A stretch of 64,000 nt of DNA, taken from NCBI GenBank assembly GCA_947311845.1, contig CAMZMU010000063.1, positions 123,079,731 to 123,143,730 of the forward strand, read 5' to 3'. Position 1 is the stretch's first letter, and each line of letters starts with the position of its first letter. The notes below the pieces were generated by a model. The model did not search any database. It worked only from the letters and a program-made list of their open reading frames with translations, and had not been told where the DNA came from. A program made the position numbers and the translations under genes. Below are positions 45,997-56,946 of the stretch, piece after piece. The stretch comes from Poa pratensis. Its lineage: Eukaryota > Streptophyta > Magnoliopsida > Poales > Poaceae.

Positions 45997-47742
45997 TGAT
46001 GGCCCTTCACGTAGTTACCTGCGTGAAAAGTAAATGGGTTAGGTTGAGACTCCAAGTGCAGAGTGTATGTAGTAGTGGAAGACAGTTTTCCCCACGAGGG
46101 GTGACTCGAGGGTTTAATATCGAACTCTCGGGGAACCAGTATTTCAGGTGTTATCTCCTTATCCTTCTCTTGAGAACCTGCAACAAAATAAATTGTTTTG
46201 TGCCCTCAACCTCACCAAGTGGTTGTCAAGCACAAGGTGTGAGAATGATAATAAAATAAATATGCAAACAGTAGTAAATATGCAATGATGGTAAAATAAA
46301 TATGCAAGGATGATGGTAGTAATGATAAATGATATTTTTGGGTTTTTTATGATGAATGCAAGATGTAAAAGTGTTTTTGTATTTTCGGATTTAATAATGG
46401 CAGCAAACAAAAGTGGTGATAAAAGTGTTGGAAAGGTGTTTCTTATGATTAAAAATGGACCGGGGTTCATGGTTTCACAAATGCACTCTCTCTTGATAAC
46501 GTGGTAGACAATGGAACACTAAAATTAACATGTAAGATGGCAAGACATGGTTTGACAAGTTATTAATAATATGGGCATCACGTCCTAACATAGAGATCTC
46601 AAGTATAAGTTGTTCTCTCTCTTATGCTCCACCAAGATGCGAACTAAATCATAACACCTTAGTAATTAAGATAAATCAGAGCATAGCAATAAGTTCAATG
46701 ACATGAAGTTAAAATAAGAACATGCTAGATCTAGTCATGGAGATAGTGGCCAAGGTCACATCCACTCTCCGGTAGCATGGTATTTTTGTTTATCCCTAGT
46801 GAGGCAACAAAGTAAGGTAGAAAACCCAAGTGGATCGCAGAACTTTCTCTCACGTTCACTGCACTAGCCACCCCCCGTTACTCCAACTAATGCACACGTT
46901 CCCCCTCACATGCTCTCATAAACATGCTTGATCATGACAAGTAAATAAGAACGGGGTACATAATATGCATCTACTTTCATAACTGAAACAAAACCATTGC
47001 AATCTCAAACATGTATTAACTCATAATAAAGATCCACCACAAAGGAATTACATAGATGACCGTAATCATGTTCAGCAGCTCATACGGTACTAATTAGTGA
47101 AGCTCATAGAGAGGAGAGATACATAAGTTACTTCCACAAACCCATAGTCCAGGGGTGGACTACTCCCTCTTCATCATGGTGTCGGTGGAGATGTTGTTGG
47201 AGGGGAAGGAGACCACACCGGCAGCGCCCCGCCGGAGTTTTCCCCCTCCAATCTTCAGCTCCAGGTCTCTGTTTCGTGGTTTCTGTGTTTCGGCGGCGCT
47301 CTCCTTTCGCGAAAGCCCTGGGGGGTCTATATATAGTCGTTTTTAGGTCAAGACGAAGCTTCGGGAAGAAAGATCGACGGCAGCGGAGGCCCGAGGGCCA
47401 TGGTGGGTCCCACGCGGTCAGGGAATCTGGCCGCGTGGGCCCACCCCTTTCGGCCTTCTGGTCTCCGTTTCTTCGATTCCTTTGCGCCTACGTTTCGTTC
47501 CTTCCAAAAAAGTGATCCCCGTAAAATTTCAGGTCATTTGGACGTCGTTTGGGTCCCTGAAACATCAAAATATAGAAAAAGGGGTTTTCTGACAGCGCAG
47601 GGTTAATTCCAGAAAAATGGGGAAGTTGTTAATTATCCCCAAAACTCAATATAAATCATGAATATAACCCTTATATGATGCAAATAACATGGAATAACAT
47701 GTAATAAAATGTAAAGTTCATGTATGCATTTTACATGCATCA
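45997..47742 (-). repeat. A2 3' LTR, 1746 bp
   Basis: Starts TGATGGCCCTTCACGTAG and ends ATGCATCA (plus strand). TATATATA core at 47328-47335. It lacks the 42-bp PBS-like insert seen in both A1 LTRs. Confidence 0.93.
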
Positions 47743-50125
47743 ACATCCCCAAGCTTAACCCATGCTCGTCCCGAGTATGAAGGTGATAAAACTAACATGG
47801 ACTTTGCATTTTAATACTATCAATGGATATCAAAGGTGATTACTATTGCTACATAGAGTCAAATGATTCATTCTTCAAAGGAATAACAATATGCAAGATA
47901 AATTATGAAGTGATATCAAATACTCAATGTAAAGATGTTCAATGATAAATTCACAAAGTGTAATATAGAAGAAAGTACTATGGACCAAATGTATGCATAA
48001 TGAAAAGTAAAAACATCCTATGGTGGTCATAGAGTACTTCTTATGAAAACTGAATATAAAAGGTGGACACTTTGGATAGATAAATAAGTAGAGGTAAAGC
48101 ATGAATAAGTTTCATCTAACTTCCAAACACTTCTACTTAAGTTAATGCTTGCAATGTGGTAGTCATTGGTGTGGAGCTCTCATTACCCCTATCATAGCAT
48201 CTTGAATGATTAATGTTTAAAGTGAAAGCAAATATGAGTGGTGTGCTTGACAATGTATTGGTTGAATGTCTCATGTCCCTTGAATACAAGTACCTACACC
48301 ATGTGTTACTCACTTTGGTCCACAAAGTAAATTCAAATAAAGGTCATTGCAAGTAATAATAGTATCATCAAGAACTGCACTGGGGTACCTCTTGCCCCTT
48401 GACATGAACAAGCCCATGTCAAAACAACAAGACAAACAGACAATGAACAATCTCAGCACTCTTTTATTTACTATGGGTATAGCTTTTTATTATGAGGTGC
48501 ATCACTGAATGAACATTATGGTTATGCTGTAAATTTCCACCATGAATGATGCATGGCTTAGATTAGCGGCCCAGGCATTTCTCTAACCATTTATACAAAC
48601 TCTTTGAACTTACTAAGTATCCACATTCATTTCACCCATGATAGGCATCCATAAACAAAAGTACATGACATCAACTAAATATAAATAAGTGCAATGTTGA
48701 AAGCTTGCCATGTGACAGCACATATGGGCTAACTCCCAACCAAAACAATTGTCAAGCCCACAACTTCATAATTTTAATCACAATGGTTCATGCTTATTAA
48801 ATGCAATAAAAGTAAATTGTGCATCAAGTTCGTGAGAGCTTTTAACCAATTTTTCCCATGACAATCAATAACATAAGCATTTAAATTCAGAAATGTAGAT
48901 AACACAATATAACATGATAAACATACTTGGAATAGCATAAAGCTAATAGGTAGATATGGTGGACTCACTGGAAAAACTTTGGTTGAAGGTGTTGGGAAAC
49001 AAGCTTTTTACTTGTTGTAATTTTTGGGCTAGCAATAGGGAGAAAGTTGACCATCTAAATGCATGCATAAGTGTCCATAGAACTAATCAATCCATGTTAA
49101 ACCAAGTAAAGTTAAAATTCAACATCTAAACATGGTAAAAGATAGCTCTTGACAACACACTTGCAAATTAACATTCATTCAAAGCACATGAATTATGCAA
49201 CTATATGTATCTTTTAAAATCAACTCAAACATCCCTATCCCAATATATTTAATAGCATCCAACATAATTCAACCCAAACTTCCAGTAGCTCTCTCATATA
49301 TAAATGATAGTGGTGGTCTTATAAAAATCAAACCGAAATAACAAAAGCAAAAAAAACAGACGCTCCAAGTTTATACGATAAAGTGCTTTGATCGAAAAAC
49401 AGAAGTTAGACGTGTGCAAACCGAGAGTGTGTTGGTCTAGTGGGGTTGTCTTGACATCCCCAAGCTTATGGTCTTCACCATCCTTGGATAGCTCTTGGTG
49501 CAGCTCCTCTAATCCCTGTGAAAAAACTTCAAAACACCGTTTCTCCCATTTCTTTTCTGTGGGGTGATATTAGTAGTGATAAACAAATAGGTTCCTTGCT
49601 GCATAAAATCCTTAGGCAAAAATTCATATGAATGTCCAGAGAGTATATAATGTTGTATGCCTACTCATAAACTCAATTGAATCAAAAAGATTCAAGCAAA
49701 AAGCTCAAAGAATGCATCAAACAATATCAAGACAGAATCTGTCCAGAAAAACAGCAGCAGCAAAACGCATTTTTCTACCCTACTTAAACTCGTCAGAAAA
49801 ATCTAAAAAATCACGTATACAGAGGATGAAAAGTTGAAGCTACAGTTCAAATTACAGCTCAATCGGAGTTACAGATAAAAAATGAAAAATCAAACCGTGC
49901 ACAGACTTCGTGCAGGCAGAAAACTCTCCGAAAATGAATAGCAACTTTTCAAACCCAAAATAGGTAAAACTTGGTTCTTTATTAAAAATCCCAGAAACAA
50001 AACTAACAAACTACTCTCTTGTTACAGCAAGAGGACTCAAAGAAAATCTCAAACAAAAACAACCGGGTTGCCTCCCGTAAAGCGCTTTCTTTATAGCCAT
50101 ATAGCTAGGCTTACTTACTTGATAA
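47743..50125 (-). other. A2 non-coding 3' interior
   Basis: Nearly identical to 26815-29194 of A1. No domains. PPT-like AAGCTTGGGG (minus) at 47747 and 49458. Confidence 0.8.
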
Positions 50126-50563
50126 TCAAAGGGGACGTAGCTCATGAGGGAGCTTGAACCTTGGTGTGTCCCTCTTCCTTGGGAAGTGTTCCATGCTCTT
50201 CTTGTGTGGAAACTGAAACTTCACATTCCCTTCCTTTGAATCAATAATGGCACCTGTAGTACGAAGAAAAGGTCTTCCCAAAATAATAGGACTAGAGGTT
50301 TTATTCCCCATGTCCATGATTAGAAAATCAACAGGCACAAAAGTCATGTGTAACTCTACCATAACATCACTTACTTTTCCTAGAGCATGTCTAATGGAAT
50401 CATCAGCAAGTGCAAGTTCAATAGAGCATTTCTCAATATTTTTAAGTTCAAGGACTTCATATAGTTCTTTAGATAATATAGAGACACTAGATCCTAGATC
50501 AAGTATAGCATGGTGTGTCTCTTTTCCAATGGTTACTAGTACTTGGGATCCATATATCCCCAA
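50126..50563 (-). pseudogene. A2 aspartic protease
   Basis: An open frame of 145 residues. TIGKETHHAILDLGSSVSIL has the active-site DLGS, in the style of Athila proteases, which often carry DLGA rather than DSGA/DTGA. DSIRHALGKVSDVMVELHMT follows, then SPIILGRPFLRTTGAIIDS (the ILGRPFL motif) and a basic end. It is joined to gag through a frame change near 50560 (LGDIWIP). It would cut Gag. It is the most intact coding part of the A family here; the gag-to-pro frameshift could be natural or a lesion. Confidence 0.82.
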
Positions 50564-51850
50564 GCTTAGGTGGTATCATAGCTTCTTGATTGTACCTAGC
50601 AATCTTTTCTTTTAAGACATGATTAGCAATATAGGAACCAAAACCAGCCTGGTTAATATTAACAGAAGGATCACTTGCAAATTTTTGTAAGATAGAAATT
50701 AATTCATGCAAGCTACACTTCTCTAAATCAACAAATGGTTCCTTAACTTCACTAAGCATTTTAACTTCCTCAACTTTTCTCTTTTTGAGATATAATGATG
50801 TTCTTTAATGAGGAAACTTCCTTAGTGAGTTGATCTACTCTTTCAAACAAAATATCATGTTTTTCGAATTTGGATATGAACTCCTTATTGAGCTCCTTTT
50901 GAGTAGATATAAATGATCTAATGGTGTTTTCCAAATCACTAGAAACATTACTACTAGTGGTATATTTGTTTGGAACATATGGGGGCTTATTATAAGAGTT
51001 ATAATTGTTGTTACCATACCCATTATTACCATAGTTCCTAATGAAGTTGACATCAACATTTTCAGGATTATTACCAACTAGTTCTTGCAAAGGCATATTT
51101 TCAAAATTTTGTTTATTAATAAAAGCAAGAATGGTGTCCATTTTAGATGACAAATCATTTGTTTCTTCTATAGAGTTCACTTTCTTAGATGAACTAGGTG
51201 CTCTATCAGTATGCCATTGACTATAATTTTGCAAGATACTTTCCAAAATGTTCTTAGCTTCTAAAAGTTTTTCCCATGAAAGCACCTCCAGCAGCTGAAT
51301 CAAGTATATTTCTAGACATGTAATTTAGACCATTGTAAAAAGAGTGTAAAATGGTCCATTCATTAACCCCATGTGATGGACAAGTTCTAAGCATGAGTTT
51401 AATCCTATCCCAAGCCATGGCAACATGTTCATTTTCATTTTGCCTAAAAGAGAGGATATTGTTTCTATTTTGCAGTATTTTAACAGGGGGATAATATTTC
51501 TTAATGAAAGCTTCTTTTAAATCATCCCAAGAATTAATACTACCAGTAGGTAATGAATGTAGCCACTCTTTAGCTTTTCCTCTAAGTGAGAAAGGAAATA
51601 ACTTCAGTTTTAAGACATTACTTTCAACATTTTTAAACTTTTGCATGTCACAGATTTCAATAAAATCATGAAGATGCATAGAGGCATCCTCAACAGCACT
51701 ACCACCAAATTGTTCCCTAGTTATCAAGTTTAACAAACTAGGACTAACTTCATAGCTCTCAGCAGTAATCTCAGGTGTGGTGATAGGCTTAGCAATAAAT
51801 TGATCATTAGGAGTGTTTGTGTAGTCACACAATTTAGTTCTATCTCCCAT
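50499..51850 (-). pseudogene. A2 gag, frameshifted
   Basis: The start at 51850 (MGDRTKLCDYTNTPND) leads to SPSLLNLITREQFGGSAVED, LHDFIEICDMQKF and LKLFPFSLRGKAKEWLHSLP, the conserved retrotransposon-gag core, and YNGLNYMSRNILDSAAGGAF. After a frameshift near 51285 a linker with an Asn/Gly/Tyr-rich stretch (NYGNNGYGNNNYNSYN) and a coiled end (STQKELNKEFISKFE..) follows. A second frameshift near 50770 leads to the end LHELISILQKFASD.. shared with A1. It forms the capsid of the virus-like particle. Confidence 0.83.
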
Positions 51851-52172
51851 TTAACAAGTTTTTATGTGTTTTTAATTTTTTATGCAAAACTGAAAGTAAA
51901 ATGACACTAATGCAACTCGAAATAACAAATGCAACACAAAAATGCAAAACTGAATATAAATATGCAAACCGAAATATAAAGATGATATGCAAGACAAGAA
52001 CAAAACAAAATAAAATGATTGTAGGTAAAGATGGATAAGATGATGCTCACGTAGGTGCAACTCCCCAAGCTTAGGTTGTTACACAAGTTGGTGATGAAGT
52101 TGACTTGATGTGAGTGATCCTTGGATAAACCTTTCAGCTATGGTTCCCCGGCAACGGCGCCAGAAAACGTCT

Positions 52173-53911
52173 TGATGGCCCTTCACGTAGTTACCTGCGT
52201 GAAAAGTAAATGGGTTAGGTTGAGACTCCAAGTGCAGAGTGTATGTAGTAGTGGAAGACAGTTTTCCCCACGAGGGGTGACTCGAGGGTTTAATATCGAA
52301 CTCTCGGGGAACCAGTATTTCAGGTGTTATCTCCTTATCCTTCTCTTGAGAACCTGCAACAAAATAAATTGTTTTGTGCCCTCAACCTCACCAAGTGGTT
52401 GTCAAGCACAAGGTGTGAGAATGATAATAAAATAAATATGCAAACAGTAGTAAATATGCAATGATGGTAAAATAAATATGCAAGGATGATGGTAGTAATG
52501 ATAAATGATATTTTTGGGTTTTTTATGATGAATGCAAGATGTAAAAGTGTTTTTGTATTTTCGGATTTAATAATGGCAGCAAACAAAAGTGGTGATAAAA
52601 GTGTTGGAAAGGTGTTTCTTATGATTAAAAATGGACCGGGGTTCATGGTTTCACAAATGCACTCTCTCTTGATAACGTGGTAGACAATGGAACACTAAAA
52701 TTAACATGTAAGATGGCAAGACATGGTTTGACAAGTTATTAATAATATGGGCATCACGTCCTAACATAGAGATCTCAAGTATAAGTTGTTCTCTCTCTTA
52801 TGCTCCACCAAGATGCGAACTAAATCATAACACCTTAGTAATTAAGATAAATCAGAGCATAGCAATAAGTTCAATGACATGAAGTTAAAATAAGAACATG
52901 CTAGATCTAGTCATGGAGATAGTGGCCAAGGTCACATCCACTCTCCGGTAGCATGGTATTTTTGTTTATCCCTAGTGAGGCAACAAAGTAAGGTAGAAAA
53001 CCCAAGTGGATCGCAGAACTTTCTCTCACGTTCACTGCACTAGCCACCCCCGTTACTCCAACTAATGCACACGTTCCCCCTCACATGCTCTCATAAACAT
53101 GCTTGATCATGACAAGTAAATAAGAACGGGGTACATAATATGCATCTACTTTCATAACTGAAACAAAACCATTGCAATCTCAAACATGTATTAACTCATA
53201 ATAAAGATCCACCACAAAGGAATTACATAGATGACCGTAATCATGTTCAGCAGCTCATACGGTACTAATTAGTGAAGCTCATAGAGAGGAGAGATACATA
53301 AGTTACTTCCACAAACCCATAGTCCAGGGTGGACTACTCCCTCTTCATCATGGTGTCGGTGGAGATGTTGTTGGAGGGGAAGGAGACCACACCGCAGCGC
53401 CCCGCCGGAGTTTTCCCCCTCCAATCTTCAGCTCCAGATCTCTGTTTCGTGGTTTTGTGTTTCGGCGGCGCTCTCCTTTCGCGAAAGCCCTGGGGGGTCT
53501 ATATATAGTCTTTTTAGGTCAAGACGAAGCTTCGGGAAGAAAGATCGATGGCAGCGGAGGCCCGAGGGCCATTTGGTGGGCCCACGCGGTCAGGGAATCT
53601 GGCCGCGTGGGCCCACCCCTTTCGGCCTTCTGGTCTCCGTTTCTCGATTCCTTTGCGCCTACGTTTCGTTCCTTCCAAAAAAAGTGATCCCCGTAAAATC
53701 TTAGGTCATTTGGACGTCATTTGGGTCCCTGAAACATCAAAATATAGAAAAAGGGGTTTTCTGACAGCGCAGGGTTAATTCCAGAAAAATGGGAAGTTGT
53801 TAATTATCCCCAAAACTCAATATAAATCAGAATATAACCCTTATATGATCAAATAACATGGAATAACATGTAATAAAATGTAAAGTTCATGTATGCATTT
53901 TACATGCATCA
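52173..53911 (-). repeat. A2 5' LTR, 1739 bp
   Basis: Same as 45997-47742 but with a cluster of one-base deletions and a few substitutions between 53330 and 53850. TATATATA at 53500-53507. Confidence 0.92.
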
Positions 53912-53916
53912 AGCAT

Positions 53917-54101
53917 CAAGAGTCTTACTAGCATAATGAATAACATTTAATTTCTTATCTACTCGCTGTCCAAGAACAGCTCCCAAAGCATAATCACTAG
54001 CATCACTCATAATTTCAAAAGGTAAAGTTCAATCAGGAGGTTGAACGACAGGAGCAGTTATTAAAGCCTTTTTTAACATTTCGAATGCTTCCTTGCAATC
54101 A
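53917..54101 (-). pseudogene. B RNase H, start
   Basis: The minus strand reads ALITAPVVQPPD, a stop, then LPFEIMSDASDYALGAVLGQ (first catalytic Asp) and VIHYASKTL before A2 interrupts. It continues at 45991. One in-frame stop follows QPPD. Confidence 0.8.
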
Positions 54102-55342
54102 TCATAAAAAACAAAACGGTACATCTTTTTGAAGAAGATTATTAAGGGGCTTCGAAATTTTAGAAAAATCATTAATGAATCTCCTATAGAAACCAGCATG
54201 TCCAAGTATACTATGAATACCTTTCACATCCCTTGGACAGGGCATTTTCTCAATTGCCTCCACTTTAGCTCGGTCCACTTCAATACCTCTTTCAGAAATT
54301 TTATGCCCAAGAACAATCCCTTCCTTTACCATAAAGTGGCATTTTTCCCAATTCAGAACAAGATTAGTTTCTTCACATCTCTGCAAAACTTTATGAAGAT
54401 TGTGCAAGCAGTTGTCAAAAGAAGTCCCATATACAGAAAAATCGTCCATGAACACTTCCACAATTTCTTCGCAAAAACCATGAAAATAGCAGACATGCAT
54501 CTTTGAAATGTAGCAGGAGCATTACACAAACCAAAAGGCATACGTCTATAAGCATAAGTTCCATAAGGACAAGTAAAAGTAGTTTTCTCTTCATCTTGGT
54601 GTCTAACAACAATTTGTGAAAAACCAGAATAACCATCAAGAAAACAAAAATGAGTCTTCTTAGACAACCTTTCTAGCATTTGATCAATAAAAGGCAAAGG
54701 ATAATGATCTTTCTTAGTAACTTATTAACCTTTCAAAAATCAATGCACATTCTATAACCAACAACAATTCTTTGAGGAATAAGTTCATTATGATCATTCG
54801 GCACAACAGTTACTCCTCCTTTCTCAGGAACACAATGCACATGACTAACCCATGCATCTACTATCAGCAATAGGATAAATTATACCTGCATCAAGGAGTT
54901 TTAATACCTCTTTTCTTACCACTTCTTTCATTTTTGGAATCAAACGGCGCTGATGTGAAACAACCGGTTTTGCATCCGGCTCCAAATTAATCATGTGTTG
55001 ACATATAGAAAGAGAAATCCCTTTTAAATCATCAAGAGTATAACCTATAGCTTCTCGGTGTTTCTTTAACACTTCTAGTAACCTTTCTTCTTCTGAACCT
55101 GAAAGTTTAGAACTAATAATAACAGGATATACTTTATTTTCATCAAGGTGAGCATATTTAAGTGTTTCAGGCAAAGTTTTTAATTCAAAAACAGGCTCTT
55201 CCTTCGGAGGTGTTTTGGTTCCCAACTCCTCTACCGACAAATCATGTCTAAGAATTGCAGGTTGACGAAGAAAAATATCATGAATTTCATCTCTTTCTTC
55301 CGTAAATACCTCGCTTTCGTGGTCCTCCATGAATTGCTGCAA
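54102..55342 (-). pseudogene. B reverse transcriptase
   Basis: The N-terminal linker ELGTKTPPKEEPVFELKTLP, PVIISSKLSGSEEERLLEVL and KHREAIGYTLDDLKGISLSI leads to the RT start QRRLIPKMKEVVRKEVLKLL and GIIYPIADSRC. A broken stretch (54700-54845) follows. Then MPFIDQMLERLSKKTHFCFL with FLDGYSGFSQI (first catalytic Asp), PYGTYAYRRMPFGLCNAPAT, and after a frameshift EIVEVFMDDFSVYGTSF (catalytic FMDD, about 54440) and LGHKISERGIEVDRAKVEAI. This is a typical Athila-lineage RT. No protease motif was found between gag and this domain. Confidence 0.87.
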
Positions 55343-55411
55343 AGCGTTGTTAGGAGCGATAGCAACAGAAGCATGTTGTCATGATACTTGTTCAACTCTT
55401 TTTTAGGAATA

Positions 55412-56192
55412 TCAAGATGTGAAGCAAAAAATCTTACAGCAGTTAACAACAATTTGAGAATCAAGACCATATTTAGCACTAAAGTTACGAAAATTATCAG
55501 TTTCCATAAAAGATTTAATGCATTCATAATCATAATTTATACCTGATTCTCTACCTTTGTCGTTCTCCCATTCTTCAGTATTACGCTGGATACTATCAAG
55601 AAAACCCATTTAACTTCTTCGGAATCTGATGAATGGGACAAGAAGCATCGAGTAAATCCTTATCATGAAGAGAAATCCGTGCATAAAAGTTATTAATAAT
55701 GATATCCTTCGAAATCTCTTGAATGGGACATTTGAGCAATAATATCTTCAATCTCCCCCAAGCTTGGGCGATACTTTCTCCGTCATGAGGCCAAATATTA
55801 TATATATAGTTCCTGTCTTGATGAATTTCACAAAGAGGATAAAATTTAGCGAAAAAGAGAGGTACAATCTCTTCCCAATTCATCAAGCGGCCATTTTTCA
55901 GTAGCCTATACCAATCCAAAGCTCTATCTTTCAGTGATATAGAGAACAATTTCCTCATGATTTCTTCCGTTGAAATACCTGCAATCTTATATAACTCGCA
56001 TAATTCATGTATAAAAAGCAAGTGCTCACCAGGATGGACAGTTCCATCTCCTGAATAGCGGTTATTCATAACACGTTCACCAATTTTCATAGGTATTTTT
56101 AATGGAATTCTTTTAGTAGGTGGAGGGTTATTCGCCATGGCAGTAGCGATAACATCACTCCCAAACAGTGATTCGAATGGAGAGGATTCCAT
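55412..56192 (-). pseudogene. B gag
   Basis: Probable start MESSPFESLFGSDVIATAMA at 56192. PLKIPMKIGERVMNNRYSGD, HPGEHLLFIHELCELYKIAG and SLKDRALDWYRLLKNGRLMN form the gag core, followed by YPLCEIHQDRNYIYNIWPHD. A frameshift near 55600 leads into LDSIQRNTEEWENDKGRESG and FRNFSAKYGLDSQIVVNCCK. The usual order continues with pol, but the protease that normally follows gag in gypsy elements was not seen here. Capsid function. Confidence 0.82.
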
Positions 56193-56281
56193 GATAAAAT
56201 AGAGTAACAAGCAGAAATAAAAACATCACTTACAGTAAAAGTTTCCCTTACCAATTCTACTCACCAATAGCGCTTCACTCA

Positions 56282-56295
56282 CCGGCAACGGCGCC
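56282..56295 (-). other. B primer-binding site
   Basis: Minus-strand TGGCGCCGTTGCCGG lies 12 nt inside the LTR edge at 56308. It matches the A-family PBS. Confidence 0.8.
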
Positions 56296-56307
56296 AGAAA
56301 ATAGTCT

Positions 56308-56600
56308 TGATGACCCACAAGTATAGGGGGTGTATCGTAGTACTTTCGATAAATAAGAGTGTCGAACCCAACGAGGAGCAGAAGGTGCAGACAAGCAGTT
56401 TTGAGCTGGGTTTCACTGTAAACACTAGCAGACAGATTTTTAGTGGTTTTTGATATAGCAGATCAATAAATACGAGTAAAAAAAGAGTGCAATAATAATT
56501 GCAGCGAGTGGCCCAATCCTTTTTAGCACAAAGGACAAGCTGGTTGTTTTACTTATGATGACCAAACGTTTTTTTGGACACACGGGAATTTCGTCAAGTG
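56308..56600 (-). repeat. B 5' LTR, truncated to 293 bp
   Basis: Matches 34914-35209 of the 3' LTR. The match ends at TTTCGTCAAGTG (56600), after which GC-rich Harbinger leader sequence begins. Confidence 0.88.
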
Positions 56601-56946
56601 CCGCCGCCAGCGCTTCCGCTGCTTCTCCCCGTCGCGCCTCCGCTTCCCCTGGACACGCGCGGGCCGCCGCCGCGGTGAATAGGACGCCGCCGACGCCGCC
56701 AACGGCGCTGCTCTCGCTTCGCCGGCCGCCATCTCTACTTCCTCCCTCTCGTCCTCGCCGCCGCCTCTGCTTCCTCCCACTCGCCATCTCGGCCGAACGG
56801 CGCGCCGCTGGGCATTTGTTCCTCCGCGCCCACAAGGTGTTTGACACAACACTTACAAGGTAAAATTTTACCTCTCTTTTTATATTATGAATGAAGTATT
56901 TGTTGCATGTTATTAGTTTTAAAATAGTTTACACTCATGTTTCTAG

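Larger units (their letters stand above)
45997..53911 (-). mobile_element. Element A2: gag-protease-only LTR retrotransposon
   Basis: LTRs at 45997-47742 and 52173-53911 are nearly identical over their first 1.15 kb. The target duplication AGCAT is at 45992-45996 and 53912-53916. PBS, PPT and LTR ends are as in A1. The interior is 4430 bp with gag and protease only. It interrupts the RNase H coding part of B. Young age is inferred from LTR similarity, apart from the 3'-terminal stretch of the right copy. Confidence 0.93.
34914..56600 (-). mobile_element. Element B: Athila-lineage gypsy retrotransposon, multiply interrupted
   Basis: The 3' LTR is 34914-37804. An accessory ORF at 39520-39991, integrase, RNase H, RT and gag run on the minus strand up to 56192. 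The PBS is at 56282-56295 and a truncated 5' LTR at 56308-56600. Insertions: CACTA (35727-37122), a solo LTR (41056-45052) and A2 (45997-53911). The left flank AGCAT (34909-34913) would be half of its TSD; the right half is lost where the LTR meets the Harbinger element. The LTR start (TGATGACCCACAAGTATAGG, plus) and coding text resemble Triticeae Sabrina/WHAM-type elements; the exact family is not verified. Confidence 0.88.
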
